This document shows positions 35,093-44,596 of a stretch of 64,000 bases of DNA, in pieces; the first letter of the stretch is position 1; every line of letters begins with the position of its first letter. This DNA is from Gammaproteobacteria bacterium (lineage in GTDB: Bacteria; Pseudomonadota; Gammaproteobacteria; Pseudomonadales; Azotimanducaceae): contig VXYL01000016.1 of assembly GCA_009846005.1 (NCBI GenBank), forward strand, positions 194,131 to 258,130, read 5' to 3'. The position numbers were made by a program, and so were the translations under genes. The notes below the pieces were generated by a model, which ran no database searches, was not told the origin of the DNA, and worked only from the letters and a program-made list of their open reading frames with translations.

Positions 35093-35815
35093 CTAGGGGG
35101 AGAAGGCTAGGGCGTGTGCGAAGTCGAGGTCGACCGAGGCGAGCATGCGTGCCTTGGTCTGCGCGTAGGCGCGCGGATCCAGACCGGCCAACTCGTCGAA
35201 GAACGGCTTCGCCGCGAGGCGCAGATCGGCACCGGCGGGATACACGCGGTGAACCAGCCCGCGGGCATACGCGGTCGGACCGTCCATGGTTTCTCCGAGA
35301 TAGGCGACTGGCGCGACGATGGATTGGTTGACCAGGCGGGGCAGCTTGTATGACCAGCCCTCCGCTGCCCAGAGCGCCCGGTGGATGCGCGGATCTCCGT
35401 AGTTCACGTCCTCGGTGGCGAGTCTGAAATCACAGGACAGGCTGTAGTCGTATCCCGAGCCCAAGGCGTGACCGTGCAGCAGCACGACAGTTGGCTTCGG
35501 GCAGGCCCGCAATACGGCGGCGGATTCGAGCAGGAATGCTGGGCCGGCACCGAGGTCGAGATCGACCCGACGACCCGCCATGGGATCCTCGCCTTCGGGA
35601 GGCTCCGCGGTCAGGTCGTCTCCGGCGCAGAACGCCCGGCCTTCGCCCGAAAGCACCAGAACTCGCACGGACTGGTCCGCCGTCGCAGCCTCGACGGCGC
35701 GTTTGATGCGCACGTGCTGGTCAAGGTCCAGGGCGTTTAGCTTGCGCGGACGATCGAGGATCAGATGGCGGACCGGCCCCTCGTCCCGGACGACCAGCGC
35801 CGTGTCGTCGCTCAT
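35093..35815 (-). CDS. Enoyl-CoA hydratase/isomerase family protein (crotonase fold)
   Basis: The 240-residue crotonase-family protein contains RHLILDRPRKLNALDLDQHV, the oxyanion-hole region VLSGEGRAFCAGDDLT and VVLLHGHALGSGYDYSLSCD then FRLATEDVNYGDPRIH. ATG 35815 overlaps the upstream hydratase stop by 4 bases; a longer open frame to 36244 shadows the neighbour. The Glu residues of classic hydratases are not obvious at the second site (YGDPRIH in place of a Glu motif), so the reaction could be isomerisation or hydrolysis. It is paired with the next gene in one operon. Confidence 0.87.
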   Translation of the reverse strand: MSDDTALVVRDEGPVRHLILDRPRKLNALDLDQHVRIKRAVEAATADQSVRVLVLSGEGRAFCAGDDLTAEPPEGEDPMAGRRVDLDLGAGPAFLLESAAVLRACPKPTVVLLHGHALGSGYDYSLSCDFRLATEDVNYGDPRIHRALWAAEGWSYKLPRLVNQSIVAPVAYLGETMDGPTAYARGLVHRVYPAGADLRLAAKPFFDELAGLDPRAYAQTKARMLASVDLDFAHALAFSP

Positions 35816-36576
35816 CGGCCCCTGAACTCCGGAGGACGGCGCTCCCGCCAGGCCTTCATTCCCTCCAGCCGATCCTCGATGACGTGGGTCTGCCGGACGC
35901 CGAGGGAATGCACCATTGCGGCGTCGAAGGGCAGGTCGAGTTGCGGGAGGACCTGGAGCTTGTGGACCTCCCACGCACGCGTCGGAAGCCTCGCGATGGC
36001 ATGGGCGAGTTCGCGTGCCCGCGCCTCGAACGCGTCGTCGTCCACGACCTCGTGAACGAGTTGGATTCGCTTTGCTTCCATCGCGTCGAGGATCTCGCCG
36101 AGCAGCAGCATACGCATCGCCTGGGACTGGCCGATCAGCTTCGGCAGCAGGTAGGCGATGCCCGTGGCGGCTGCCCGTCCCTGACGGATCCGGGGGTCGC
36201 CGATTTGCGCGGTGGCGGATGCGAGGCGGATGTCGCAGACGCACGCCAGATCGAACGCGAGCCCAAGGACCTCACCGTGCATCAGCGCCAGCGTCGGCTT
36301 CATGAACGCGCGCAGCGCCTTGATGGCGTCCTGTTCCGGCAACGGACCTGGGCCGTGAGAACCCTCGGGTCGCCGATGCGCGAGCCGTTCCGGCCACTCG
36401 CCCATGTTCGTCCAGTCGTCGCCCGCGCTGCGGCAGTCCAGCACAAATGCGCGGGTGCTGGAATCCCGGGCCGCCTCGCTCACTGCATCGCGCAGAGACT
36501 CGAGCGTGCCGAAGTCGATCAACCGCCCGCCGAAGCTGATTCGGGTCACCCCGCCGGCATTGCGAATGTCGAGCAT
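35812..36576 (-). CDS. Enoyl-CoA hydratase/isomerase family protein
   Basis: The 254-residue crotonase-family protein has VTRISFGGRLIDFGTLESLR, CRSAGDDWTNMGEWPERLAH in the oxyanion region, LALMHGEVLGLAFDLACVCD and IRLASATAQIGDPRI. ATG 36576 follows GAAGGGAAG and is preferred over TTG 36594. The active-site region departs from the typical GG(G)AD form, so specificity is unclear. It is the first gene of a two-gene unit with the overlapping hydratase. Confidence 0.84.
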   Translation of the reverse strand: MLDIRNAGGVTRISFGGRLIDFGTLESLRDAVSEAARDSSTRAFVLDCRSAGDDWTNMGEWPERLAHRRPEGSHGPGPLPEQDAIKALRAFMKPTLALMHGEVLGLAFDLACVCDIRLASATAQIGDPRIRQGRAAATGIAYLLPKLIGQSQAMRMLLLGEILDAMEAKRIQLVHEVVDDDAFEARARELAHAIARLPTRAWEVHKLQVLPQLDLPFDAAMVHSLGVRQTHVIEDRLEGMKAWRERRPPEFRGR

Positions 36577-36642
36577 CGTTCTTCCCTTCGCCAATGTCCG
36601 TGGGCATGATACGGGAGTCGCGTGATGTCAGACGGAGGTTGG

Positions 36643-37023
36643 ATGCGTCGTTGCTTCGTTGTCGTGCTCTTCGCGGTTCTGGCGGGCTGCGCGACGGCTA
36701 AACGCGGACCGACGGAGACGTTCGAGGTTCGCTCGTCACCCCCCGGTGCATCGGTCGCTTCGACCAGCGGTTGGGAGTGCACCACGCCATGCAGCGTCAA
36801 GGTCGCCCGCCGCGGCGACTTCGTCGTAACCGTGCGCAAGGACGGCTACGTCACGCAGACATTCACCATCAAGTCGGTGCCGATCCAAAGCCAAAAGAAG
36901 GGGCTCAAGGACCGCGTCGTGCTGGCGAACACCGAATACATCGGTCGCGCGACCGATTGGGCCACCGGTGCCAACCGCGAGCACCAGCCGAATCCCCTAG
37001 AAGTCGAACTCGAACTCGAATAG
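36643..37023 (+). CDS. PEGA-domain lipoprotein
   Basis: ATG 36643 follows a perfect GGAGG by four bases; GTG 36622 would add seven residues. The 126-residue product has a lipoprotein signal with lipobox VLAGCATA. A PEGA-like domain follows: FEVRSSPPGASVASTSGWEC, TTPCSVKVARRGDFVVTVRK, DGYVTQTFTIKS. PEGA domains are extracytoplasmic beta-sandwiches of surface proteins. It stands alone between divergent and convergent neighbours. A REPIN follows the stop. Confidence 0.82.
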   Translation: MRRCFVVVLFAVLAGCATAKRGPTETFEVRSSPPGASVASTSGWECTTPCSVKVARRGDFVVTVRKDGYVTQTFTIKSVPIQSQKKGLKDRVVLANTEYIGRATDWATGANREHQPNPLEVELELE

Positions 37024-37043
37024 CCCGCCGCGGTCGGTGGCGC

Positions 37044-37147
37044 CGTAGGGGCGACCCTCGTGGTCGTCCGCGTTGTTGTGTCGCGGGACGGGACAAGCCC
37101 GTCCCCTACGTGCCCGTGCGGCACAGGGTCGTTCGCCGTCCCCTACG
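37044..37147. repeat. REPIN with three units between convergent genes (locus R7)
   Basis: Unit 1 (37044-37069) is CGTAG, GGGCGACC, loop CTCGT, GGTCGTCC. Unit 2 (37085-37110, inverted) is GGGACGGG, loop ACAAG, CCCGTCCC, CTACG. A truncated third unit, GCCGTCCCCTACG, ends at 37147 and its head gives htpX its TAG stop. Confidence 0.9.
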
Positions 37148-38021
37148 ATGCGCGCAAGGCCGCGATCCGGGCATCCAGCGGCGGGTGCGAGGCGAACAGG
37201 GCCCTTAAGCCCCGCCGGACGCCGCTCGAGATGCCGAATGCCGCCATGGATTCCGGCATGGTGTCCGGCATGTCGCTCGACGCCTTCAGGCGTTCCAGCG
37301 CGGCGATCATGTTGTGCCGACCGGCAAGTCGGGCGCCTTGGGCGTCGGCCCGGAACTCGCGTTGCCTGGAGAACCACATGACGACGATGCTCGCCAGTAT
37401 CCCTAGCACGATCTGCGCGACGATGGTGGCCACGAAATAGCCGATTCCGATGCCGCCCTCGTTGCGCAGCACCACCCGGTCGACGGCGAATCCGATGACC
37501 CGGGCCAGGAACAGCACGAAGGTGTTCAGGACACCTTGGATCAGCGTCAGGGTGAGCATGTCGCCGTTCGCGACGTGGCCGATTTCGTGGCCTAGCACGG
37601 CCTCGACCTCGTTCTCGCGCATCGAGTCGAGCAGGCCGGTGCTGACCGCCACAAGCGCCTTGTCCCGGGAGGCACCGGTGGCGAAGGCATTGGGCTGGGG
37701 GGATGGGAATATCGCCACCTCGGGCATGGCGATTCCGGCCGCCGCCGACTGGCGGGCCACTGTATCGAGCAGCCAGCGTTCGCCAGCGTTGCGCGGTGCG
37801 TCGATGACCTCGGCGCCGGTCGCCCGCTTGGCCATCCACTTGGAGAGCGCCAAGGAGATGAACGCACCGCCGAAGCCGAACAGCGCGCAGAACAGCAGCA
37901 TGCCACCCGGGTCGAATCCGTTCGCCACCAGCGCCTCGGTGATGCCGAACAGGCTGAACGTGAGGCTGGCCACGGTCAGTATGGCGATGTTGGTCAGGAC
38001 AAACAGTGCTACGCGTTTCAT
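37143..38021 (-). CDS. htpX: HtpX membrane metalloprotease (M48)
   Basis: This 292-residue inner-membrane protease has two N-terminal membrane helices (about 4-24 and 37-57). The zinc motif HEIGH (in [20 protein letters not shown], about 142-146) is followed by two further hydrophobic stretches. The downstream metal-ligand Glu lies in [13 protein letters not shown]. Length and motif order match HtpX, which degrades misfolded membrane proteins with FtsH. The stop codon is provided by the head of a REP unit. Confidence 0.95.
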   Translation of the reverse strand: MKRVALFVLTNIAILTVASLTFSLFGITEALVANGFDPGGMLLFCALFGFGGAFISLALSKWMAKRATGAEVIDAPRNAGERWLLDTVARQSAAAGIAMPEVAIFPSPQPNAFATGASRDKALVAVSTGLLDSMRENEVEAVLGHEIGHVANGDMLTLTLIQGVLNTFVLFLARVIGFAVDRVVLRNEGGIGIGYFVATIVAQIVLGILASIVVMWFSRQREFRADAQGARLAGRHNMIAALERLKASSDMPDTMPESMAAFGISSGVRRGLRALFASHPPLDARIAALRAS

Positions 38022-38078
38022 GGGGCGACCCCGTTGGCGATATGCCTATTGACATTTTATGGCGTCGCTCGTTCCCGA

Positions 38079-38693
38079 TCACAAGGGGGAACGACGGTCC
38101 AGTTCCGACAGCGCAAGGGCAAGGTCATCGGGTGTATTGACGTTTAGGAAGCCGTTCTCCGGGAAATCCACTTCGTCGACACCATCGGCGACCAGCCAGC
38201 GGTGGACTGCGCGTCCGCCCGCCCGATAGAACTCGGCGAGCGACACCGCATGCCCTTCATTGAGAAGCATGGTTAGGTTCTGCCGGTGTCCGCCCGCCGA
38301 GACAACAGCCGCGCCGTGCTCGTGGCAGGAAGGTGCCAAGGCACGGACAAGGTTCGAAGGAAGAAACGGCGTGTCCGCCGGGGTGGTGAGAGTCCACGGG
38401 GTGTCGACCAAACGCAGGGCTGCAACAATGCCCGCGAGGGGTCCCTGGTCTGGTTCGTCGTCGACGGCGACCGGATAGCCGAAACGGGCGTAGTGCGTAG
38501 CATTGCGTCCAACCGACAGCATGATCGAGTCGACCTGGGGTTCGAGCCGCGCGATGACGTGCGCCAGGAGCGACTTGTCGCCCAAATCGGCCAGGGGTTT
38601 TTCGATTCCACCGAGACGCGTCGCGCGGCCGCCGCAGAGGATGATGGCCGTGATGCCCGGCAGTGGGTCAGACGATACGCTGCGGCGCGACAT
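38079..38693 (-). CDS. mobA: Molybdenum cofactor guanylyltransferase
   Basis: This 204-residue nucleotidyltransferase has the MobA signature ITAIILCGGRATRLGG followed by EKPLADLGDKSLLAHV (usually DKPL). The Mg-binding TTPADTPFLP motif follows at about 100-110. It attaches GMP to molybdopterin to form bis-MGD, the cofactor of the formate dehydrogenase encoded just upstream. It overlaps fdhD by 26 bases and closes the fds operon. Confidence 0.92.
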   Translation of the reverse strand: MSRRSVSSDPLPGITAIILCGGRATRLGGIEKPLADLGDKSLLAHVIARLEPQVDSIMLSVGRNATHYARFGYPVAVDDEPDQGPLAGIVAALRLVDTPWTLTTPADTPFLPSNLVRALAPSCHEHGAAVVSAGGHRQNLTMLLNEGHAVSLAEFYRAGGRAVHRWLVADGVDEVDFPENGFLNVNTPDDLALALSELDRRSPL

Positions 38694-39537
38694 AGACGTT
38701 GAAGGTTTCTGCCTTCAGGAATCCCACTAGGGTAATCCCGAGTTCCTCGGCGAGTTCGACGGCTAGGCTGGACGGCGGTCCCACTGCGGCGACGAACGCG
38801 GCACGGGTCATGGCAGCCTTTTGGATCAACTCGAAGCTCGCGCGACCGGAGAGCAGGATGCCGAGACCCGCGAGCGGCCGAGGCTCCTCGAGGTAGGAAC
38901 CGATCAGCTTGTCCAAGGCATTGTGGCGTCCGACATCCTCTCGAAGGCGGCGGATTCGCCCCTTCGCATCGAAGCAGGCCGAAGCGTGCAGCCCGCCCGT
39001 GCGGTCGAACTCGGTTTGTCTCGCGCGCAGCGCCTCGGGTAGTCGGTGGAGGTCGCCGGCGGCGATCTCGAAGGCGTCGCGTTCCCCCTCGGGCAATTGG
39101 ATGCGAACCGCATTGAGCGATGCCTTGCCGCAGATTCCGCAGCTTGAGGACGTGAAGAAATGCCGTACGAGGTTCGCGGCATCGAAACGGACTCTATCGG
39201 CTAGTGTCACCTTGACCACGTTGTGCAGGCCCTTGTCGGGACTCGGCGGATCGCAGTACTCGACACGGTCGATATCGGCGTGGTTGCGAATCACCCCTTC
39301 GGTGTAGAGGAACCCGACTGCCAGGTCAAAGTCATCGCCGGGGGTGCGCATGGTGACGGAAATGCTCTGCTCGGTCGTTGCTTCCCCGGTCGCGGCGCCA
39401 AGCCGGATCTCCATCGGCTCCTCGACGGTGACGAGATCCGTCGTTTCGTCGGTGTCGCGCCCATGAAAGGCCACGTCCACGCGCTGGCTCTGCGCCGGTC
39501 TCGCCGGGATCGATTGATCGGACTCGAATGTCGCCAC
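38668..39537 (-). CDS. fdhD: FdhD sulfurtransferase for formate dehydrogenase
   Basis: The 289-residue protein has the FdhD motifs FDLAVGFLYTEGVIRN, SSCGICGKASLNAV (the active Cys-x2-Cys loop) and FDRTGGLHASACFDAKGRIR then REDVGRHNALDKLIG. The C-terminal LLSGRASFELIQKAAMTRAA completes the family. FdhD passes sulfur from the cysteine desulfurase to the Mo-bis-MGD cofactor. It starts at GTG 39537, 14 bases after fdsA. Confidence 0.95.
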   Translation of the reverse strand: MATFESDQSIPARPAQSQRVDVAFHGRDTDETTDLVTVEEPMEIRLGAATGEATTEQSISVTMRTPGDDFDLAVGFLYTEGVIRNHADIDRVEYCDPPSPDKGLHNVVKVTLADRVRFDAANLVRHFFTSSSCGICGKASLNAVRIQLPEGERDAFEIAAGDLHRLPEALRARQTEFDRTGGLHASACFDAKGRIRRLREDVGRHNALDKLIGSYLEEPRPLAGLGILLSGRASFELIQKAAMTRAAFVAAVGPPSSLAVELAEELGITLVGFLKAETFNVYVAPQRIV

Positions 39538-39551
39538 GGGGGCGGACGGCG

Positions 39552-42446
39552 CTAGCTACCTGCCGCGGCCAACGCCTCGGCCTGATTTCGGGCGCGCTCC
39601 GCGAAGCGGTCCTGCCACTCGGAACGGTGGTTCGCCGGTCTCACCTCCACCGCGGTGACCTTGTATTCCGGGCAGTTCGTGGCCCAGTCGGACAACTCAG
39701 TGGTGACGACGTTGGTACCCGTCCGGGGGTGGTGGAAGGTGGTGTAGACCACACCCGGCACAACGCGAGTCGTGACCGTTGCCCGAAGCGTGATTTCGCC
39801 GATGCGACTGGTGACCGAGACCCAGTCGTCGGTGCGGACGCCGCGGGTCTCGGCATCCGCCGGGTGGATCTCCAGAACGTCCTCGTCGAGCCACTCAACG
39901 TTGTCCGTTCGCCGGGTCTGGGCGCCCACGTTGTACTGGGTCAGGATCCGTCCCGTTGTCAGCAGGAGCGGGAACTTCCGGTTCGCGCGCTCCGGCGTCG
40001 GCTGGTACTCGGTCGGGACGAAGAGGCCCTTGCCGCGCACGAACTGCTCCTCATGCATCACGGGCGTGCCGGTGGGGGCTTGCGCGTTGCACGGCCACTG
40101 CACGCTGCCCTCCCGGTCCAGAAGGTCGAAGGTGACACCGGCGAAGATCGGCGTGAGTTCGGCGATTTCCGCAAGAATCTCTTCGACGGACGAGTAGTTC
40201 ATTGGGTAGCCCATGGCGTTGGCCAGGGCCTGGGTCGCCTGCCACTCCTGCATGCCCGCCTTGGACGGCATCACCGCCCGAACCCGGTTGATGCGCCGCT
40301 CGGCGTTGACGAAAGTGCCGTCCTTCTCGAGGAACGAGGAACCGGGCAGGAAGACGTGGGCGAACTTGGCGGTCTCGTTCAGGAACAGATCCTGGACGAC
40401 GACGCACTCCATGGATCCGAGCGCCGCCTCCACGTGCTGGGTGTTGGGATCGGATTGGGCGATGTCCTCGCCCTGGATGTAGATCCCCTTGTAGGTTCCC
40501 GCGCAGGCTTCGTCCAGCATATTCGGGATCCGGTGCCCCGGCTCGGCATCGAGTTCGACATTCCAGTGCGCGGCGAACTCGGCGCGGACGGCGTCGTCGG
40601 CCACCGGCCGGTAGCCCGAGAACTCGTGCGGGAACGAGCCGACGTCGCAGGAGCCCTGAACGTTGTTCTGGCCCCGCAGCGGGTTCACGCCGACGCCGGG
40701 GCGGCCGATATTGCCCGTGGCCATGGCGAGGTTGGCCATGGCCATGACCATGGTGGAACCTTGGCTGTGCTCGGTAACGCCGAGGCCGTAGTAGATCGCG
40801 GCGTTGCGGGCCGTCGCGTAGAGACGGGCGGCGGCGCGGAGATCCTCCGCAGGCACGCCGAGAATGTCGGCAACGCTCTCCGGCGCATTCGCCGGGTCCC
40901 GGGCGAAGTCGAGCCAGTCCCGGAACGAGGCGGTGTCGCAGCGGTCTTCGACGAAGCCGTGGTCGATCAGGTCCTCCGTGGCCACCACATGGGCGAAGGC
41001 GTTCATCAGCGGCACGTTGGTGCCGGGCTGCAGGGCCAAGTGGTGCGCCGCCTCGATGTGCGGCGTACGGACCAGATCGATCCGGCGGGGATCGCAGATC
41101 ACGAGTTCGGCGCCCTCTCTTAGGCGCCGCTTCATCTGCGAGGCGAACACCGGGTGCCCCTCGGTGGGATTCGCGCCGATGACGACAATGACGTCCGCAT
41201 CTGCCACCGAGTCGAAGTCCTGTGTCCCGGCGGACGTGCCGTAGGTCTGCCGGAGTCCGTAGCCGGTGGGGGAGTGACAGACCCGGGCGCAGGTGTCGAC
41301 GTTGTTGTTGCCGAACGCCGCGCGCACCATCTTCTGCACCACCCAGACCTCCTCGTTGGTGCAGCGCGAAGAGGTGATGCCGCCAATGGACGTGCGGCCG
41401 TATTTCTCCTGGAGGCCCTTCAATCGCTCCGCGGCGTAGTCGATCGCCTCGTCCCAGCCCACCTCGCGCCAGGGATCGTCGATGGTCTCGCGGATCATCG
41501 GCGTGGTGATTCGCTCCCGATGATTGGCGTAGCCCCAGGCGAAGCGGCCCTTGACGCACGAATGCCCGTGGTTCGCCTTGCCGTCCTTGTGGGGCACCAT
41601 GCGCACCACCACGTCGCCCTTGACCTCGGCCCGGAACGAACAGCCGACGCCGCAGTAGGCGCAGGTGGTGTCGACACTGCGGTCCGGTACGCCGTGATCA
41701 ACGACCGACTTCTCGATCAATGTGGCGGTCGGGCAGGCCTGCACGCAGGCACCGCAGGAGACGCACTCCGAGTCGAAGAAGCTATCGTCACTGGTGGCCA
41801 CCTTCGACTCGAAGCCGCGCCCGTCGATGGTCAGCGCGAAGGTGCCCTGGACTTCGTCGCAGGCCCGTACGCAGCGCGAACAGACGATGCACTTCGACGG
41901 GTCGAACTGGAAGTAGGGGTTTGAGGTGTCGATCAACGCGCCGAGATGGTTCGCGCCGTCGTCGTAGCGGACATCCCGTAGGCCCACGGCGCCGGCGACG
42001 TCCTCCAGTTCGCAGTCCCCGTTGGCGGGGCAGGTCAGGCAGTCCAACGGGTGGTCGGATATGTAGAGTTCCATCACCCCCCGGCGGACCCGGGCGACCT
42101 GCTCGGTCTGGGTGCGGACGACCATGCCCTCCTGCACGGGTTCGGTACACGAAGCGATCAGGCCCCGGCGGCCCTCCACCTCCACCAGGCACACCCGGCA
42201 GGAACCGAACGCTTTCAAGTTGTCGGTGGCGCAGAGCTTGGGGATGTCGAGGCCGGCTTCCCGGGCGGCACGCATGATGGAGGTGCCGGCGGCGACCCGG
42301 ATGGGTGCTCCGTCGATCGTGACATCGACGTATTCGACGCCGTTTGCAACCGGGGTCGCGCCGTTGCCGTTGGCATCCAGTCGCCGCGCCGGCTCGGCGT
42401 AGCGCACCACCGGCGGGGTGCCGAAGTCGGGGACCGAAATGGTCAT
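39552..42446 (-). CDS. fdsA: NAD-linked formate dehydrogenase, molybdopterin catalytic subunit
   Basis: The 964-residue protein has an N-terminal 2Fe-2S domain (LCATDNLKAFGSCRVCLVEV), a NuoG-like His/Cys region (HPLDCLTCPANGDCELEDVA) and two 4Fe-4S clusters (CIVCSRCVRACD, CVSCGACVQACP). A further 4Fe-4S site (CAYCGVGCSFR) precedes the molybdopterin domains. The catalytic residue is Cys in ARVCHSPTGYGL, so no selenocysteine is needed. ATG 42446 overlaps the fdsB stop (ATGA). It oxidises formate to CO2, passing electrons to the FdsB/FdsG diaphorase module and NAD. Confidence 0.94.
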   Translation of the reverse strand: MTISVPDFGTPPVVRYAEPARRLDANGNGATPVANGVEYVDVTIDGAPIRVAAGTSIMRAAREAGLDIPKLCATDNLKAFGSCRVCLVEVEGRRGLIASCTEPVQEGMVVRTQTEQVARVRRGVMELYISDHPLDCLTCPANGDCELEDVAGAVGLRDVRYDDGANHLGALIDTSNPYFQFDPSKCIVCSRCVRACDEVQGTFALTIDGRGFESKVATSDDSFFDSECVSCGACVQACPTATLIEKSVVDHGVPDRSVDTTCAYCGVGCSFRAEVKGDVVVRMVPHKDGKANHGHSCVKGRFAWGYANHRERITTPMIRETIDDPWREVGWDEAIDYAAERLKGLQEKYGRTSIGGITSSRCTNEEVWVVQKMVRAAFGNNNVDTCARVCHSPTGYGLRQTYGTSAGTQDFDSVADADVIVVIGANPTEGHPVFASQMKRRLREGAELVICDPRRIDLVRTPHIEAAHHLALQPGTNVPLMNAFAHVVATEDLIDHGFVEDRCDTASFRDWLDFARDPANAPESVADILGVPAEDLRAAARLYATARNAAIYYGLGVTEHSQGSTMVMAMANLAMATGNIGRPGVGVNPLRGQNNVQGSCDVGSFPHEFSGYRPVADDAVRAEFAAHWNVELDAEPGHRIPNMLDEACAGTYKGIYIQGEDIAQSDPNTQHVEAALGSMECVVVQDLFLNETAKFAHVFLPGSSFLEKDGTFVNAERRINRVRAVMPSKAGMQEWQATQALANAMGYPMNYSSVEEILAEIAELTPIFAGVTFDLLDREGSVQWPCNAQAPTGTPVMHEEQFVRGKGLFVPTEYQPTPERANRKFPLLLTTGRILTQYNVGAQTRRTDNVEWLDEDVLEIHPADAETRGVRTDDWVSVTSRIGEITLRATVTTRVVPGVVYTTFHHPRTGTNVVTTELSDWATNCPEYKVTAVEVRPANHRSEWQDRFAERARNQAEALAAAGS

Positions 42447-43924
42447 CGCCGGAAGTCCTCCGGGAACCGCTTGATCGCACTCATCACCGGAATGGGCGTC
42501 ATGCCGCCCATCTGGCAGAGGCTCGCGGTCTCCATCACCTCGCAAAGGTCTTCAATAATAGTCAATTTCTGCTCGACATCGCGACCTTCGATGATCCCGC
42601 TCATCGTCTCCTTGCCGCGCACCGAACCGAGCCGGCAGGGCGTGCATTTCCCGCAGGATTCGACCTCGCAGAACTCGAACGCGTAGTGCGCTTGGCGGGC
42701 CAGATCGACGGTGTCGTCGAATACCACGATGCCGCCGTGGCCGATACCTGCGCCGAGTTCCGCAATGGCCTCGTAGGTCAGGGGGGTATCGAATTCCTCG
42801 GGCTTGAGGTACGCCCCGAGCGGACCGCCGATCTGGATCGTGCGGATCGGACGACCGCTGCGCGTGCCGCCGCCGAAGCCGTTCACGATCTCGTCGATGG
42901 TGATGCCGAAGGGCACCTCGATCAGGCCGCCGCGCTGGACGTTCCCGGCTAGCTGGAAGGCCATGGTGCCGGTAGATCGTCCGACGCCCATGTCGGCGTA
43001 CCACGCGCCGCTGTGCTTCATGATCGCGGGAACGGCCGCGAAGGAGATGACGTTGTGCACGAGTGTCGGTGCGCCGAAGAGACCGCTGATGGCAGGCACC
43101 GGCGGCTTGACGCGGATCTCGCCGCGTTTGCCTTCGAGGCTTTCGAGCAGCGAGGTCTCCTCGCCGCAGATGTAGGCGCCGGCGCCGATGAAGAGTTCGA
43201 GGTCGAAGGCTTGGCCGCTGCCTAGGATGTCCGTGCCGAGCAAGTCTTCCGCGTAGGCGTTGTCCAAGGCGGCTTGGAAGATGTCGGCGGCGATGGGATA
43301 TTCGGAACGCAGGTAGACGTACCCCTTCGTCGCGCCGGTGGCGAGGCCCGCGATGGTCATCCCTTCAATCAGGCGGTAGGGGTCGCCCTCCATGAGAATA
43401 CGGTCCGCGAACGTACCGGAGTCCCCCTCGTCGGCGTTGCAGACGATGTACTTCTGCTCGCCGGGGGTATCGAACACGGTGCGCCACTTGATGTGGGCGG
43501 GAAACCCCGCGCCGCCGCGACCGCGGAGCCCGGACGTTTCGATCTCGGCGATCAAGGACTCGGCATCGCGTCCCAAGCACTCCTCGAGGAAGGTGGTATT
43601 CGGCAGTTCGAGCGGATGGGAAGTGCCCGCGCGATCAAATACCGCCCGGGTTTGGCGTTGCAGGTAGTCGATCTCGGAGATCTTGCCCAAGTACTTCGCA
43701 TGTCGTTCGTGCTGTTGGAAGATGCCTGGAACATCGCTGGCCTCGACGTTGCCGAACGCCAGGCGTGCGCCGTCGTATTCGACTTCCATCGCGGGTTCGG
43801 CCCAACACATTCCCCTTGAACCGTTGCGAACGATCTCCGTGCCGGTATCCGCGATAGCGGCGGCCACGGCATCCGCACCAGCGGCGACCGCAGCGGTGTC
43901 GAGGGGCACGAAGGCGGTGGTCAT
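42443..43924 (-). CDS. fdsB: Formate dehydrogenase beta (NuoF-like diaphorase) subunit
   Basis: The 493-residue NuoF-type flavoprotein has an N-terminal extension (about 1-120), the FMN loop LRGRGGAGFPAHIKW, YIVCNADEGDSGTFADRIL, the NADH-binding AGAYICGEETSLLESLEGKR and the 4Fe-4S site ESCGKCTPCRLGS. ATG 43924 overlaps the fdsG stop by 4 bases; an open frame to 43951 adds only shadow codons. It transfers electrons from the formate-oxidising subunit to NAD. Confidence 0.94.
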   Translation of the reverse strand: MTTAFVPLDTAAVAAGADAVAAAIADTGTEIVRNGSRGMCWAEPAMEVEYDGARLAFGNVEASDVPGIFQQHERHAKYLGKISEIDYLQRQTRAVFDRAGTSHPLELPNTTFLEECLGRDAESLIAEIETSGLRGRGGAGFPAHIKWRTVFDTPGEQKYIVCNADEGDSGTFADRILMEGDPYRLIEGMTIAGLATGATKGYVYLRSEYPIAADIFQAALDNAYAEDLLGTDILGSGQAFDLELFIGAGAYICGEETSLLESLEGKRGEIRVKPPVPAISGLFGAPTLVHNVISFAAVPAIMKHSGAWYADMGVGRSTGTMAFQLAGNVQRGGLIEVPFGITIDEIVNGFGGGTRSGRPIRTIQIGGPLGAYLKPEEFDTPLTYEAIAELGAGIGHGGIVVFDDTVDLARQAHYAFEFCEVESCGKCTPCRLGSVRGKETMSGIIEGRDVEQKLTIIEDLCEVMETASLCQMGGMTPIPVMSAIKRFPEDFRR

Positions 43925-44379
43925 GCCGGAACCTGCTCGGCCAGATCGCACAGATCCGCCCGGGCCAGGGGGCGTCCGTTGACCATCATCGAGGGTGCCT
44001 GGGCGCAGAGACCCAGGCAGTAGACCGCGTCAAGCGACACGGCGTCCGTCACCTCGCCGAGCTTGACGCCAAGGTGTGCCTCGACGCGCTTGGTGAGTTC
44101 CCGTGCGCCGACGGACTGGCAGGCTTCCGCTTGGCAGACCCGCACCTGTACCGGTGGCTGGGGCTTCGTCTTGAGGTCGTGATAGAAGGACACGATGCCG
44201 CGCACCTCCGCACGGCTTAGGTTGAACACGTCGGCGACATCGTGCTCTTGGGTTCGGCTGACGTACCCGAAGCGCGCCACGATTTCCCGAAGTGCAGTGA
44301 GTACGCCGCCCACCCGGTCGCGGTGATGCACGGCGATCTCGCGTGCCGTGGCGGCGGATCTGGAGGGGATTTCGACCAT
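43921..44379 (-). CDS. fdsG: Formate dehydrogenase gamma (NuoE-like 2Fe-2S) subunit
   Basis: The 152-residue NuoE-type protein has a helical N-terminus (ALREIVARFGYVSRTQEHDV) and a thioredoxin-like 2Fe-2S domain whose four Cys are in VCQAEACQSVG and YCLGLCAQAPSMMVNG. It is the first gene of the fdsG-fdsB-fdsA-fdhD-mobA operon, and all junctions are overlapping or within 15 bases. The soluble FdsGBA type normally also has a small FdsD subunit, which was not found here. Confidence 0.92.
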   Translation of the reverse strand: MVEIPSRSAATAREIAVHHRDRVGGVLTALREIVARFGYVSRTQEHDVADVFNLSRAEVRGIVSFYHDLKTKPQPPVQVRVCQAEACQSVGARELTKRVEAHLGVKLGEVTDAVSLDAVYCLGLCAQAPSMMVNGRPLARADLCDLAEQVPA

Positions 44380-44486
44380 GCGTCGATGTTAGCAGCGTTG
44401 CAGCAAACGCAACGAACCGGTGACGCGGGGCGTTGTTGGGATGTCGCATGCGGTACGCGAATCCCCCGCCGACAGCGGGCAGGCGA

Positions 44487-44562
44487 CGTAGGGGACGGGC
44501 TTGTCCCGTCCCGTTGCCGAGTCAACGGAGACGGTTGCGGGCGACCACAGGGTCGCCCTACG
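44487..44562. repeat. REPIN: two inverted GTAG-hairpin units (locus R8)
   Basis: Unit 1 (44487-44513) is CGTAG, GGGACGGG, loop CTTGT, CCCGTCCC. Unit 2 (44539-44562, inverted) is GGGCGACC, a shortened loop, GGTCGCCC and TACG; one loop base and one C are lost. It sits upstream of the fds operon. The rest of the 217-base gap shows no gene. Confidence 0.9.
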
Positions 44563-44596
44563 GCAGGGGCGAGCGCAGCATCTTGACCACGCTCGA

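Noticed and set aside
39528..41123. 531-codon plus-strand open frame opposite fdsA
   Set aside because: It is antisense to a clearly conserved molybdopterin subunit, has low-complexity Gly/Arg/Val composition and matches no family; high-GC third positions create such shadows.
40051..42446. Selenocysteine in the formate dehydrogenase catalytic subunit
   Set aside because: The active-site codon encodes Cys (ARVCHSPTG) and the frame has no in-frame TGA.
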